Source of the DNA: Scatophagus argus
Taxonomy: Eukaryota; Chordata; Actinopteri; Scatophagidae
Length of the DNA: 64,000 nucleotides
NCBI RefSeq assembly: GCF_020382885.2
Contig: NC_058498.1
Coordinates: forward strand, 7,104,501 to 7,168,500
Direction of reading: 5' to 3'
Shown here: piece by piece, positions 48,561 through 59,700 of the stretch
Position numbering within the stretch: the first letter of the stretch is position 1
Layout of the letters: every line of letters begins with the position of its first letter
The notes under the pieces: model-generated
The model's database searches: none
Told to the model about the DNA's origin: nothing
What the model saw: only the letters and a program-made list of their open reading frames with translations
Program-made: the position numbers and the translations under genes

Positions 48561-51010
48561 ATATACATAACAGCAATTTATTGGAAGGTAAAACGTATCC
48601 AAAAACACTTTCAGTAAAATCCAAACATGACTTTGAATAAATAATGTACACAAAGCATATCTTTCTCTATGACTGAATAAATGCCCTGGTTGTGGGATTA
48701 CCAGAGTGTGTAGGATTCATTCTCTGAGGTTTCATGAGCTTCTATACAAAACTTTATGGGAAATACCTCAGCAGTTGTTGAGATATTTCAGCCTGGACCA
48801 AAGCAGTGAACCAACCTGACTGACATTATCATACAGCCATGATGCTGGCTTTGCTGAAAATTATCTGAAGTCCTCTGATTTTACATGTGATCCCCCCTCT
48901 CCCCTGCAAGGGAGTCCTGACCCAGAGGTTGGGGAACCCTGATCCGGACACAGAGGCCAACAGTTTTCTGCAAAACTACTGTTTGATTTGCTCTGACAAG
49001 GTAAAGATAACTACCTATCATCTGGCTGTCACCAGCTAATAATCACAGATTCTAAAAGCACTAGATACCTTTGAGCAATTTCAGCAACCACAGGAGGTCA
49101 CTTTTGAACCCTGCTGCAGTGGCCGCGTGCATTTCATTTAGTAAAACATCTATTGTTCTGTCTATTGTATCCTTCAGGAAAGATCACGTGAATGGAGACA
49201 CAAGGCACCTGAATATTCTCAAAACGTCACCAAAATCAAGGGCTTTTAACAGTTCAGTGATGCAACAGTCATACAAAACAAATCGCTTTGGATGTGCTTG
49301 TTGTGCTCCTGAACGAGACAAAAAGCAGACCTGAGAATAATCCGACATTCACAGACATGTGGTGCTAAAATGTAAGAAATGTCCTGAGATTAAAATACAA
49401 TAACGTCATCAACCACAGCATCTTCTAACATGCCATAAACACTCACTTCAGGGACCTCATTTATAAAAACATTCTAAGATTTAAACCCCTGACGTGTACT
49501 TACATTTTGTTGGGTGCCCAGCATAAAAACCTAAAAAACGTTGCATCCGCAGGCTCTAAGAATCCCATTACTAACTTGAGCACCTACGGTCTATGAACTC
49601 AAATCAACATAAACTGATGGCACCTTCCTTTCACCTTATAAAACGGCGGCAAGCACACATGAGGGTTTATTCAGGAGTAAGCGCGGACAAAAGGAAACAG
49701 AAAATGAAACTTTCTGGAAGATGAGATCACGGCTGTGGTTAGGGAAGACTGGAGCCAGACAATTGGTATTATTCAGTCAGAACCGTGACTGATGTTTGAA
49801 GAAAAAAAGAAGAAAAAGAAAGGTCTAACAATGCTAAAGTGGATGCAGTGTGTCCAAAAATAAAGGTGGTAGATCCTCCCAAACGCCTTTACGTGATCGT
49901 TCCTATCACGTTGTTCAGAAAGCTCACGCAAACTTCACCCGAGGCTTGAATGAATGTGCGTCGCGAACTGCGGTACCTCTACATTAGCAGCAGGAAAATC
50001 ACTCATGTCAAGACCAGAGTTTGCGTCGAAATACAACGATTTCAAAGTAAGGTTTCCTGTTTAAAGCCTTTTAGATCAACATTGACCACTGGTCCCCTGG
50101 TTCAACAGCTCGATCTGGCCTTTGGCGGCAGGGTGTATGACTGTGTGACTACAATGTGACTTTAAAATATATCACACTGTGGTGCCTCACTCAAACTGTC
50201 GCGCTCAAGACTGTCGGCTGTTACTAGAAAAGCATCGGTCTCATCACAAGAAAACATGTCCACATGTTCCACGTTGCGCAGAATCAAATGTGCATCCCAG
50301 CAATTCATTTACAAAAAGCACGCACACGCTTCACAGACAAACCCTTCAAAATACACACAATAACACTCTTATTTTCTCAGTCGTTCGGGGTCTCGGCGCA
50401 AGCTCAACATCAGTCAGTTCTAAACATCAGCTGTTTCTAACAGTACTTGGATTATTATTATTATTATTGAATTGGCAAATAAGTTTCTCCATCAAAAACA
50501 GTGATAATGATACTTCCTAATGTTCTGCTATTTGTATTAGAAATACTAATACTTAGTTATCAGGAAAAAAAATTCATATTTAAATACGCAATATTTTTAA
50601 TTTGATAATCAATTTGATAAATAACGGGATTATTTTGTGTGGGTTTGCATTAGCTCTGTGCCTACGGTCATTATTATTGTTGTAAATAAGACAATGGGCC
50701 TCTGGGCACATACACAAAACAGACATATATTAAAAATTGGTACGGGCCGACACAAAAAATTAAATATAGGCCTAATAAATAATTTTACTTCCTGACGAAA
50801 TGGGAGAACAAGTCATAAAACCCTTGGGGCCTCCTGATCCCTCAGGCTTCTCAGCACATTAGGCTTATTAATCCATCCATGGCATAACCAATCCTTTACC
50901 TGTCACTTAGATTTGGTTGTTGCCTAGTCTTGCTCAGTGTATTACTGCTGTACTAAGGAAGCGTATCGACAGAAGTGTTTCGCCAAAGTTAAAAATGACT
51001 TTTAACTTGG
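48561..51010. other. Spacer between the mllt1 duplication and acer1
   Basis: I see no intact gene. The stretch contains a possible PIF/Harbinger fossil (49,450-50,000) and otherwise AT-rich unique-looking sequence. The acer1 3' UTR must occupy its upper end, but no clean AATAAA complement is seen close to the stop. Confidence 0.45.
49450..50000 (+). mobile_element. Possible PIF/Harbinger-like transposon fossil
   Basis: GGGACCTCATTTATAAAAAC at about 49,451-49,470 resembles a teleost Harbinger-type terminus. From 49,708 one frame reads NFLEDEITAVVRED, which resembles the Myb/SANT-like protein of such elements. A stop directly precedes it and the frame fails soon after. The other end was not found. 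The assignment is tentative. Confidence 0.3.
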
Positions 51011-54000
51011 TTAGCACCGTTTCTGCGTCTTGGGGGAGCCCTTCAGGACAATGTGAGGTATTCCAACAGCCCATTTATCACAGGGCCAGTACTGCAGTCC
51101 AGGCAGTGAGTACGGTATCTCATAGTTGGCATCCAGGTAAGCAATCAAGGTGCTGCCATAGGCCACAGCCATGACGATCAGAATGTGCCTGGAGGATACA
51201 GATAATGGAGATCAGTTCCCACGAGCATTAAGAAACAACCTCGTTCCCAGTTACATTTATATACGACAAATTTGCTCTGCATGGAACATATATTTACTTA
51301 TATACTTTACTTATACTTAGACTTTAGTTACTTTAGTACAGTCACTGTTCTGTGCTCATGTCATGATCCACCTGCTGACCATTTGCACTGTTTACTTCAC
51401 TTACTTGCCCTACTTCCACTCTGTATTACCTCGCAGAACCATATTTATTTTACTTTATTTCATTTTATCTTATTTTATTTTATTCTATTATTATATGTTA
51501 CTCGTTTTTTATGTTTCATGTATGCACCAATCACTAAGGCAAATTCCTAGTAATGTGAAACCTCTTCACTTACATGGCAATAAAGACAATGCTGATTCTG
51601 ATTCTGATATTTCTGGATGGATTATGCCCACAGGGGGCACCAGCGAAAGAATAGCTGAGTGCATGGACCTCAAAGAAGTTGTAGGGTGGTGTTTGGGGTG
51701 AATGTTGGGTGTACAAAGTTTGACATATGAAAACCAGATTCTCATATCCTGAGTCTTGTGTGTGGGTAGGGTCAGTCCACAAAAGCATTTCGGACAGGAA
51801 AGGAAAAGGAAGAGAAAGGGAACCAAAGGTGAGTATAAGAAAGGAAAGGAAAGGAAATTAAATGTAAGGCAAGGTAACGGAAGTATTGCGAAAGAAAGGA
51901 AGGGAAAGGAAAGGAGAGGACAGGAGAGGTGAGGCAGTGGAAAGTAGAGGAAAAGGAAACAAGTAAGACAGGACTTACCAGATACCGTGCAGGTAACAGA
52001 AGTTTAGCCTCTGCCAGAGGCTGCAGCCAAAACGGTCACTAATCCAGCAGGAGATAGCGAGCACCCACAGAGCCACCGACAGCTTGGCCAGTCGCAAAGC
52101 CTTCTGGTCGGTGCAGCTGCGACACAGAGAGGAAAACCAGTTATCCTAACAAACCAAAGCCGGCCCTAAGAAACAGCTTACGGATCCCTGAAAGCACCAA
52201 GGTCTTCACACCATCTCATCTCCAAAGCCAGAACGTAAAGCAGATGCAGGCCGAAGCAGTTCAGAGCGTAAGCATTGGCTGTAGGCTTTACAAATGACGA
52301 CGCTGTGGTGATGACAGTGACCACCAGGACGAGACTTGAAAATGTGGACCTGTGGGTGAACAGACAGAGAAAGAAAAAAAGGAAGCCATGAGGCAAAGGT
52401 TCAGGCACATGACTGGGCGAAGAGGTGCTGCTTCGTTTGTGGCCATTTTAATTGTGTCGTTATACTGCATAAAAACTAGATTGGACTGGATTTTGATTGT
52501 ACTTAATCAATATTAAAAGACTGATTAGGATCAAAGCATGTTTTATCCAACAGTGAATGTTAGGAGTCGCCTCAAACAGAAACTCTTACCCCCGACCTCC
52601 TGGGCTTTCGTACCCGGTCCATGTGCATGTGGACCAACTCACTGCTTTGAAAAATCAACGTTAAGCTAATGACTCTGGGTTGTGGGATTCTTTTCAGATA
52701 CTCATCAAAATTAAATCAATCTTTTCTCCGCCTTGTGGTTAAATATTTACACAAGGCGCGTGGAGCTGCAATATTTCACAACAGTCAGACCGCGGCACCA
52801 TATTGTGTTTTTGTCACAATTACTCCGGTTGGGGCTGTCAGACAGGCTCCTCGGCCGGCACGGGTTAGGTTTCAGCGTACCGCATCTTGTAAAACACTCT
52901 GTCATTGTTTCATGTCTCATTAAAGGATTATTCAGCTGCGTGTGAGCCCTCGGTAACACATGGAGGTTTGAATTACGGCTGAATAAAGACAGAAACAAAG
53001 ACAAACTCATCTGTTGCTGGGATGATTTCTGCAAGGTTTCCTTTACCTGTCTTTTATAAAAGAAGGGAAGAGCCTGCGGGGGAACCAGACGGCATATCCC
53101 ACCGCCAGCACCCACAGGATGGACAACTCATCCAACATCTGGCCAACGAAACTAAGTGTCATGTGGAAGTACGCCGAGAAGATCCCTGCAGAAGGAGAAA
53201 AGTGTGCTTTTAAATGCGAAATGAGTCATGCTTTCTTTACATTATAAAAGGAAAAAACATGCAGGAACCAAAGACAAAGGAGACGAGAGGGGACACTGAA
53301 AGAATGTAAAATATAAAGTTGCAACAAAAGGGAGAGCAGGTCTCCGACACTTTGCTTCTTGACTTGGGGGCGAGTGTGATTCCTATCACGTTAAACTGGT
53401 TATAACTGGTCGATGCTTACTGCTAGTGATCAGGGCTTGCAAGTCTGTCTTAAAATAACAGCTGTTTTCAGGATCAACTAATCCACCGATCTACCTTTAC
53501 AAAATCCAAGACTTCCAAAAGGCTATCTTAAAATGTTTTGCTTTGTCCAACCAACAGTCGAAATGTTGTGAGCAGAAAATAATTGCGCTTGAGAGTTGAG
53601 GATCACTGAATGTTGGCCATTTGTGTTTGGAAAAAAAACAAAAAAACACTTAAATGAGCGAATGACTTTCACGGATGAATTTTCTGTTGATCAAACAATC
53701 ATTTAAGAAACATATCGTTGCAGCTCTAGATGGAAGTAGACGGAAGTTTAGGCTTGGAAGTTTGTTTAAGTGGTCTCACGTCCCGTTTCTGTGTCCAATA
53801 AATATGACGCGTATGAAAGGGAAAACACAGCGACTGACCCACAAATATCATCATGATCCAGACCAAGTGAATCGCCAGGTTCCTCTCTTTGGCGTAAGGG
53901 TGCAGCAGGTAGAGCATGATGGGAGATATGATGAAGAAAACAAAACTGCTCATCTGCAGGGGAAACGTGACTCAGTGAACAAAACAATAAATGAGTCAAT

Positions 54001-54184
54001 CAACCAACCAACTCCCCCCTTTTTTTCTGTAAGATTAGACATTTATTTCTTATCAGAAAAATGTTTAATTGAATTAAACATAAACGCTTACAGTGTTGAA
54101 GTATTCCACCACGTGTTCAGAGTGTCTGTAGTTGTCTTCACACCAGTCGATTTCTGAACTCTCATAGGAGAAAACTGTCGCCAT
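51011..54184 (-). CDS. acer1: Alkaline ceramidase 1
   Basis: A multi-pass endoplasmic-reticulum enzyme that hydrolyses ceramide to sphingosine and fatty acid at alkaline pH. Coding exons (- strand order): 54184-54092, 53953-53839, 53185-53047, 52349-52212, 52116-51979, 51188-51011. They join in phase to 801 nt, 266 aa (human 264). The start [15 protein letters not shown] aligns with the human start. Hydrophobic segments are spread along the whole length. The family's zinc/catalytic residues are present: S73, H77 and D88 in [17 protein letters not shown], and H205 and H209 in YLHGIWH. The donor after exon 4 was chosen as GTGTGA (52,211 down) because it gives the family length. A better-looking GTAAGC 30 bp further (52,181) would add 10 residues in frame. 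An in-frame upstream ATG in the 5' exon could add 9 residues. Confidence 0.94.
51340..51610 (-). mobile_element. Non-LTR retrotransposon tail in acer1 intron 5
   Basis: The segment runs from ACTTTAGTACAGTCACTG through a T-rich ATTTTACTTTATTT stretch to GGCAATAAAGACAATGCTGA and TTCTGATTCTGAT. This is a typical teleost LINE-like 3' end. It lies between the last two acer1 exons. No coding capacity remains. Confidence 0.55.
51777..51960. repeat. Purine-rich (GGAAA)n-like tract
   Basis: About 180 bp of imperfect GGAAA/AAAGG units, almost all purine on the + strand. It ends about 20 bp from the acer1 exon 5 donor and reads as pyrimidine in the transcript. Confidence 0.8.
53455..53735. repeat. ATTAATCGATTA-type repeat in acer1 intron 2
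   Basis: Landmarks GTCCAACCAACAGTCGAAAT, AAAATAATTGCGCTTGAG and GATCAAACAATCATTTAAG follow the order of the full copies at 39,555-40,205. It is diverged and non-coding. Confidence 0.45.
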
Positions 54185-54203
54185 TTTGTCGTTGGAGAAA
54201 ACA

Positions 54204-55520
54204 CCTGTCAGTACAGGCAGAGAGAGGGACAACAATCAGTCCCATGAAGAGCACACCTGCAGGTCTGCGGACTGCTGTCCCGCCGAGCTTACAGCACGTC
54301 TGGGCGTCCGGGCAGAGCATCTGTGCAGGTGGTTTATGTAAATCAGCTTAGACTCCCAGCCCTGAGTTGTGTTGACATGCGTATTCAAATGTGGCTTTTG
54401 TGCCCTTTGTCAGAACCTTCATGACGGTCGTTTAATTGTATCTGAGAAAGGGACAAACAAACCACAACAATTTGCTTTCCAGTGATTCAGGCCTGAATTT
54501 TTATCAAGTCTGGGGACTTTCCAGCGACAGATTAATAACTGAATTGTGGTCCTGCAATAGCACGCATCAAGGACCAAAAACAGATCCTGCACTTCTATAT
54601 TATACTATGCTCTTATTTCTATTTTTACTATAATTCTTTGACTTGTAGACTTCTAAACTGGGTTGGAACAACCGTAACAACCGACTCCTCATGAGACCAT
54701 CCATGACTCCAGTCCAAATAACCCAGATGATATTATTTTCCATCAAAAGCTCCTCCCACGGCATGCAAGACGAACTGTTCCCACGTGCCGAATTAGTTTT
54801 CTACAGGTCAACTTGTTCTCACGTATTAAACTGGTGAAGAGCCCGTTCAATACTTTTACGGTACTGCTACGTGTAGTCACAAGTCAAAAATACGTTAAAC
54901 GTTATGTAAAAATGTGATACTTAAGAAAATACCACGGGGTTGTAATATGTCATGTTTCAGCAGCTGTCATTTGATATTTATCTGTGAAATGTGTCATTCT
55001 CATGAATGTCAATAAATTAAAGAGAAATAAAAGTAACACACACCTCTAAGTAAAATGTAGTCCAGTACAACATAAACTCAGGAAAAACTAGACATTATAA
55101 AGGTAGGCAGAGTTTATGTAATTACAGCATACTGTACAGGTGTACCTAATAAGAGATGACAGAATATTAACTGTTGAAATGGGATCCGTTATTACAGGAT
55201 CACCGTGTTGATACCTGACATGTTGACATGTGAAACTCACTGTTGCTCACAACACATACACTCTCAGTCAGTCAGCAAAGACAAGCGGGAATATTCTAGT
55301 GATTTCATGCTAAACGTGCCCCACTTTCACGGGTCTTTTCTACTTGAAAAGTCCCGTGAAAGTAAAATTAAATCTTAATAAAAACAACTCAGTGAGAAAA
55401 GATGAGCCCGAGTGCCAGAGATTAATGGGTCTTACCTCCCATGCCGCTGCTCCTGCTGCTGTCCCGGCCTCCTGTCCGTCAGTGTTGCTCCTGTTCCAGG
55501 TGGAAGAGCAACAGCAGGTG
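54204..55520 (-). other. acer1: acer1 5' UTR exon and first intron (inferred)
   Basis: On the - strand a GC-rich stretch (about 55,520-55,436) ends in a consensus donor GTAAGA (55,435-55,430). The coding exon is preceded by an acceptor CTGACAG whose exon would begin at 54,204. Joining them gives a 5' UTR containing ATG GGA G, which runs in frame into the main start. The intron (about 1.2 kb) shows no other exon. The transcription start is not determined. Confidence 0.5.
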
Positions 55521-56010
55521 GATTTTCGGGGCGGAGCGTCGAAACGCTCACGAGCCTGTGGCGTCACGACCGATCATAACGAGCGGTTTCACGCCTCCCG
55601 GCCATTAAGACACCGATGAGAAAAGCTGATGTCCCCATTACGTCTTCCTCTCTTCTCCACAGTCTTAAGCGTCCTATCTGCCCGCACAGCATCAGGGCCA
55701 ACTTTCAAAATAAAACCGTAAACGCCTTGAGTGGGTGGGGGAGCAGGTTGTGAGCTGATGTGTTAGCTTAAGTTAATTAAATGTTGCGCACGTTGCAAAT
55801 GCAGTGATGGTAGAATGTGTTTTACTCAGTGTACGTGAAGGAGTTTATGTATATTTGTAACCAAACGTACTTGGAGTAGGCCTCACTACTACTTCCCCTT
55901 TTTCCCGCCTTTTCAAACTTAAATGATGTGTAAAATTTTCTGTAAACAGTTTGTTTACCTTGTGAACGCTTCAAGAAGTACAGCAAAAACAATTCAGAGT
56001 GTTAAAACTC
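55521..56010. other. Spacer between acer1 5' end and myo1f 3' end
   Basis: Under 500 bp separate the inferred acer1 first exon from the myo1f polyadenylation signal. No exon is seen. It must hold acer1 promoter elements, but I could not pick a convincing TATA or CCAAT box. Confidence 0.4.
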
Positions 56011-56016
56011 TTTATT
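56011..56016 (-). terminator. myo1f: myo1f polyadenylation signal
   Basis: TTTATT is AATAAA on the - strand, about 760 bp past the myo1f stop. The 3' UTR (56,778 to about 55,995) is AT-rich and non-coding. Confidence 0.55.
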
Positions 56017-56778
56017 CTTCTCTTCTCGTTCATATACAAAAAAAATGCTATTGATTGACTGTAAAAGAATTACATTAATTTACAAATCACAAATTTAAAG
56101 GCAAAAATAAACACTTTCATGAGGGACAATTAAAAATCACTGCACTCCGTAAGTTATTTTATAACTTACTGATAACACAAATCAGTGCACAGGTAAAAAA
56201 CTGAAAATATATTTCTTTTTTTTTCTTTTTTTTTAATTTAAGTGAAAAAACTACCAACAGGGATATCTGTAATAATCCATCATTATAAAATCTCAATGTT
56301 TTGTTGTTTTTTTATGTGAGATTATCATCAATCTTCTGAAGCACGTTTGTTTGTTAGAGCAGAAGCATAACAGTCAAACTCACTTGTTGCATACCCAATA
56401 TATTTTCACGTCTGTTATAACTTGATTTTGTGCTGTTGTATTTATCAAGAATACTGAGTTTCAGACAAATATAAACAATAAAGACATCAGAAAGCAATGC
56501 AGGATTATCAGGTCACTTTTCCATCAGGCTTTACGTCACTCGGAACAGAATAGCTTGGGACAACAACACAGATGAAACTTGAGCAGTTCTTTGCAGGGGA
56601 TCTGTGCTTTAAAAGTGATGACCATAACAGCACCAGGAAAACAACTCACAGGTGACCCAAATGTCAGCGAGGACCACCGTTAAACAGCCCTATTTCCGTT
56701 ATGGATGAGGATAAACGAAATAGACGTACTTCTCCAAGAGTCTGAGACACAAGTCCAACAGGACAGACCAAATAATGT

Positions 56779-59700
56779 TCAGATCTTTTCCACATAGTTA
56801 CCCGGAAAGAGACCTTCCTTTCCCCGAATCCTGCCTGTCCACCAGCCTGAAGGGTCTACAGAGAAAATAAACAGAGAGAAATATCTTTAACCTCTGTGGA
56901 ATATTTCAGATCAATCATTTCAGAGCCCGGTGATCATTCATTTTCCTTTCATCCACACACACCTTCTTTGATGAGGTCGAACACGTCATTGACCTCAAAG
57001 CTGATCTCGTCCGTGTCCTGGCCGGTGTACTGATATATGGCCCGGCAGCGGGGCCCCTGGGGTCGAGGCTGCGGTTTAGGAGCAGGAGGAGGTCGTCGAC
57101 TGATGCTCCTTTTCCTTTGCTTCCTGTGACAAAGAGCCAGAAACGACAAAGTTTCTTTGAGGAAAAACTGCCGGGCAGGAAGAGTTAAACCGCGGAGAAC
57201 AGTTTTGGGTTAATATATATTTTCATTCGCCAAAGCTTTTCATGCTTTGTTTTAATGGTTTCTTTGAAAAATGTGGGCACAGATTCAAAGCAGAACTTTG
57301 GGGTCTGCTCCAGAAGTTAAAAAAAATTCTATTAAAAATTCTATTAAAATCACATCAACATTTGAAATAGCACAACTCACTAAAAAATCATCCTTGCAAC
57401 AAAACTTGCTCAACAGCAAAATCTGAGTGTCCCACTCCACATGCCCAGATAAAGATGTTAAAATGATCTGTTAAAATGATTATCGCCTCTGATTTCAATT
57501 TCAATTTCCATTTATTTATTTACACAGCACCTTATACAGTCACATTTGTCTCTAGATGCTTTACAGAGACCCAGAGCCTGAACCCCTGAGCAAGCAGAGA
57601 GTGGCAAGGAAAAACTCCCTTTTAACAGAAAGAAACCTTGAGCAGGACCCGACTCTGATGTAGGAGATATAAGGAACAACATTTAAGCCAAGACCCTCAT
57701 GACTTAAACATCATCAGTTCATCAAATGCAGTATCAAGAGAGTTTCATAAACCCAGGCGCAGGAGACAACAGTCATTTCAGCTACAACTGGTGGGAAAAT
57801 GACATTAGAGAAAGTGTGGATGCATATAAATACAAAAAAACAAGTGATATATCGATGTGTTACTGTGTGCTGTAGTTTGTAGCCCGAACTTTTGCCATTG
57901 GACATGTTCAGACAACAATATTTACAAACCAGTTTGTTATGAAGGCCCAGCCTTTACAGAAACTGGTGACACAAAGGGCTAGCCCAGCGGTGGCACCAGT
58001 ACAGCTTTCTATGAACAGATTTGAAATTCATTCATTTGCTTGGGCTCGACGAGTGTTGACATGCCTTAACAGCTCCATAAAAACTTGTTATGCACTGATT
58101 TTAGTGACTAATCCGTTCCACCCACACATGCTGTGATCATTCCTTTCTACAGGTGACCTTTCTTACCCCGACATGCCCTCATCGGGGACATTTAGGAAGT
58201 CCAAGTTCCCCTGGTTGTGCTGGTTGTGGGCTGGGACTCGAGAGGCTCTCTGATTCCCCAGTTTAGGAAGGACTGTGCTGGGTGGCCGGCCCTGTTTGTG
58301 TGGAGCAGAATATGTGACATCTGATGGATGGTGGGCAGGCGCTCTGGAAAAATTGGCTGCTCCATTCTGATGTGCTGCAGAGAGAGAAAGTGGAATAAAG
58401 TAAGGATAAACCTCCAACACTTGCGCTGATGCCCTTGAATGAAAACCTTGCAAAAAAAATACCATATATGTGTATATTAGTTTAAAAATATAGTTTTTAA
58501 ATAATATAGTAGGTTTGGACTTGTAGTTGTGCATCAAGAAAAAAATTATTCATCACATGTACACGACAAGTCCTGCACCCACAATTTTACTAGCACAGAA
58601 GTACAAACGCCAAAATCTACTCTCAAAACTGATACAGACAGAGTGAGCGCTGTCAGTGTTATATTAATAGATTAGTTACTGCTGATGTACTCATGTGTTG
58701 TAGCTGGTAAAGCTAATTTCCTCTGCTTCATATGGGCAGTTAGTCCACAACCAAATGTCATATTTTTATTTTGTATATAAAACTCTGATCATCAAAGAAA
58801 CTGGTAATTGTAAAATAAATGTACTGGAGTGAAAAGTACAATATTTGAACATGAAAGTGAAGTTGAAGATTAAAGTATAAAATGCAAATAGTCAGATACC
58901 ATACCTAAAAACTGTACATAATTACAGTAGTTACTAGTAGTGGCTGTAGCTACTTTCAAGTCTAAAGTGTCGTGTTAATGATCAATTTTGGTAGAACATA
59001 CAGAACATATACTGAACATAACAATGAAAATGAAAGAGTTACAGGAAGGTAGATTTGTGACTTTACCTCTGTTGGCAAAGTTATTTCTCTGTCCACCGTG
59101 AGACTGCGGCGCACTCTTCCGAGTTGGCTCTGAGGAAATAACACTTTGTTACAATAACATTCATATAAACATCTGCGAATAAAATTTTCAGAGTTTATAA
59201 TCTTTGCTTTAATTATTTTGTGTGTGAAATTTTCTGTAAGGTTTTCTCCTTCTTATTTCGAGCCTGCAGCGTCGTCATTTCTTTTAACTTACTGGAGGAC
59301 TTGGGTAGACCATCTCCTACTGTAACGGTGAGGGTCTTCCCTCCTGGCTTGAGCTGGGCCAGGTCCCCTTGCCCCCTCTGAAACACCACCACCCTGGAGC
59401 CTCCTCCACCCCAGCCTTCCTTCTTCACTCTGAACTCTAGCCTGAGTGGGAAGAGGGTGTGTTAGTGATTTGTGTGTGCACGTTTCTTTGCGAACACAGT
59501 CCGTCTGACTGTGTGGGTTCCTCTACCTGTCATTGAAGGAGATGGTCAGTTTTCTCTTGGTCACTTCCTCGTAGCGTTTCGAGAGCAGGCTGAGGAACTC
59601 TGTCTTGAAGTTGGACTCCAACATACTGTCGTACTGGGACTCATGTAGGATGAAGAAATCGTCCTGCCTCGTACTGAAGGCAAAATGCAGACCATTAAGA

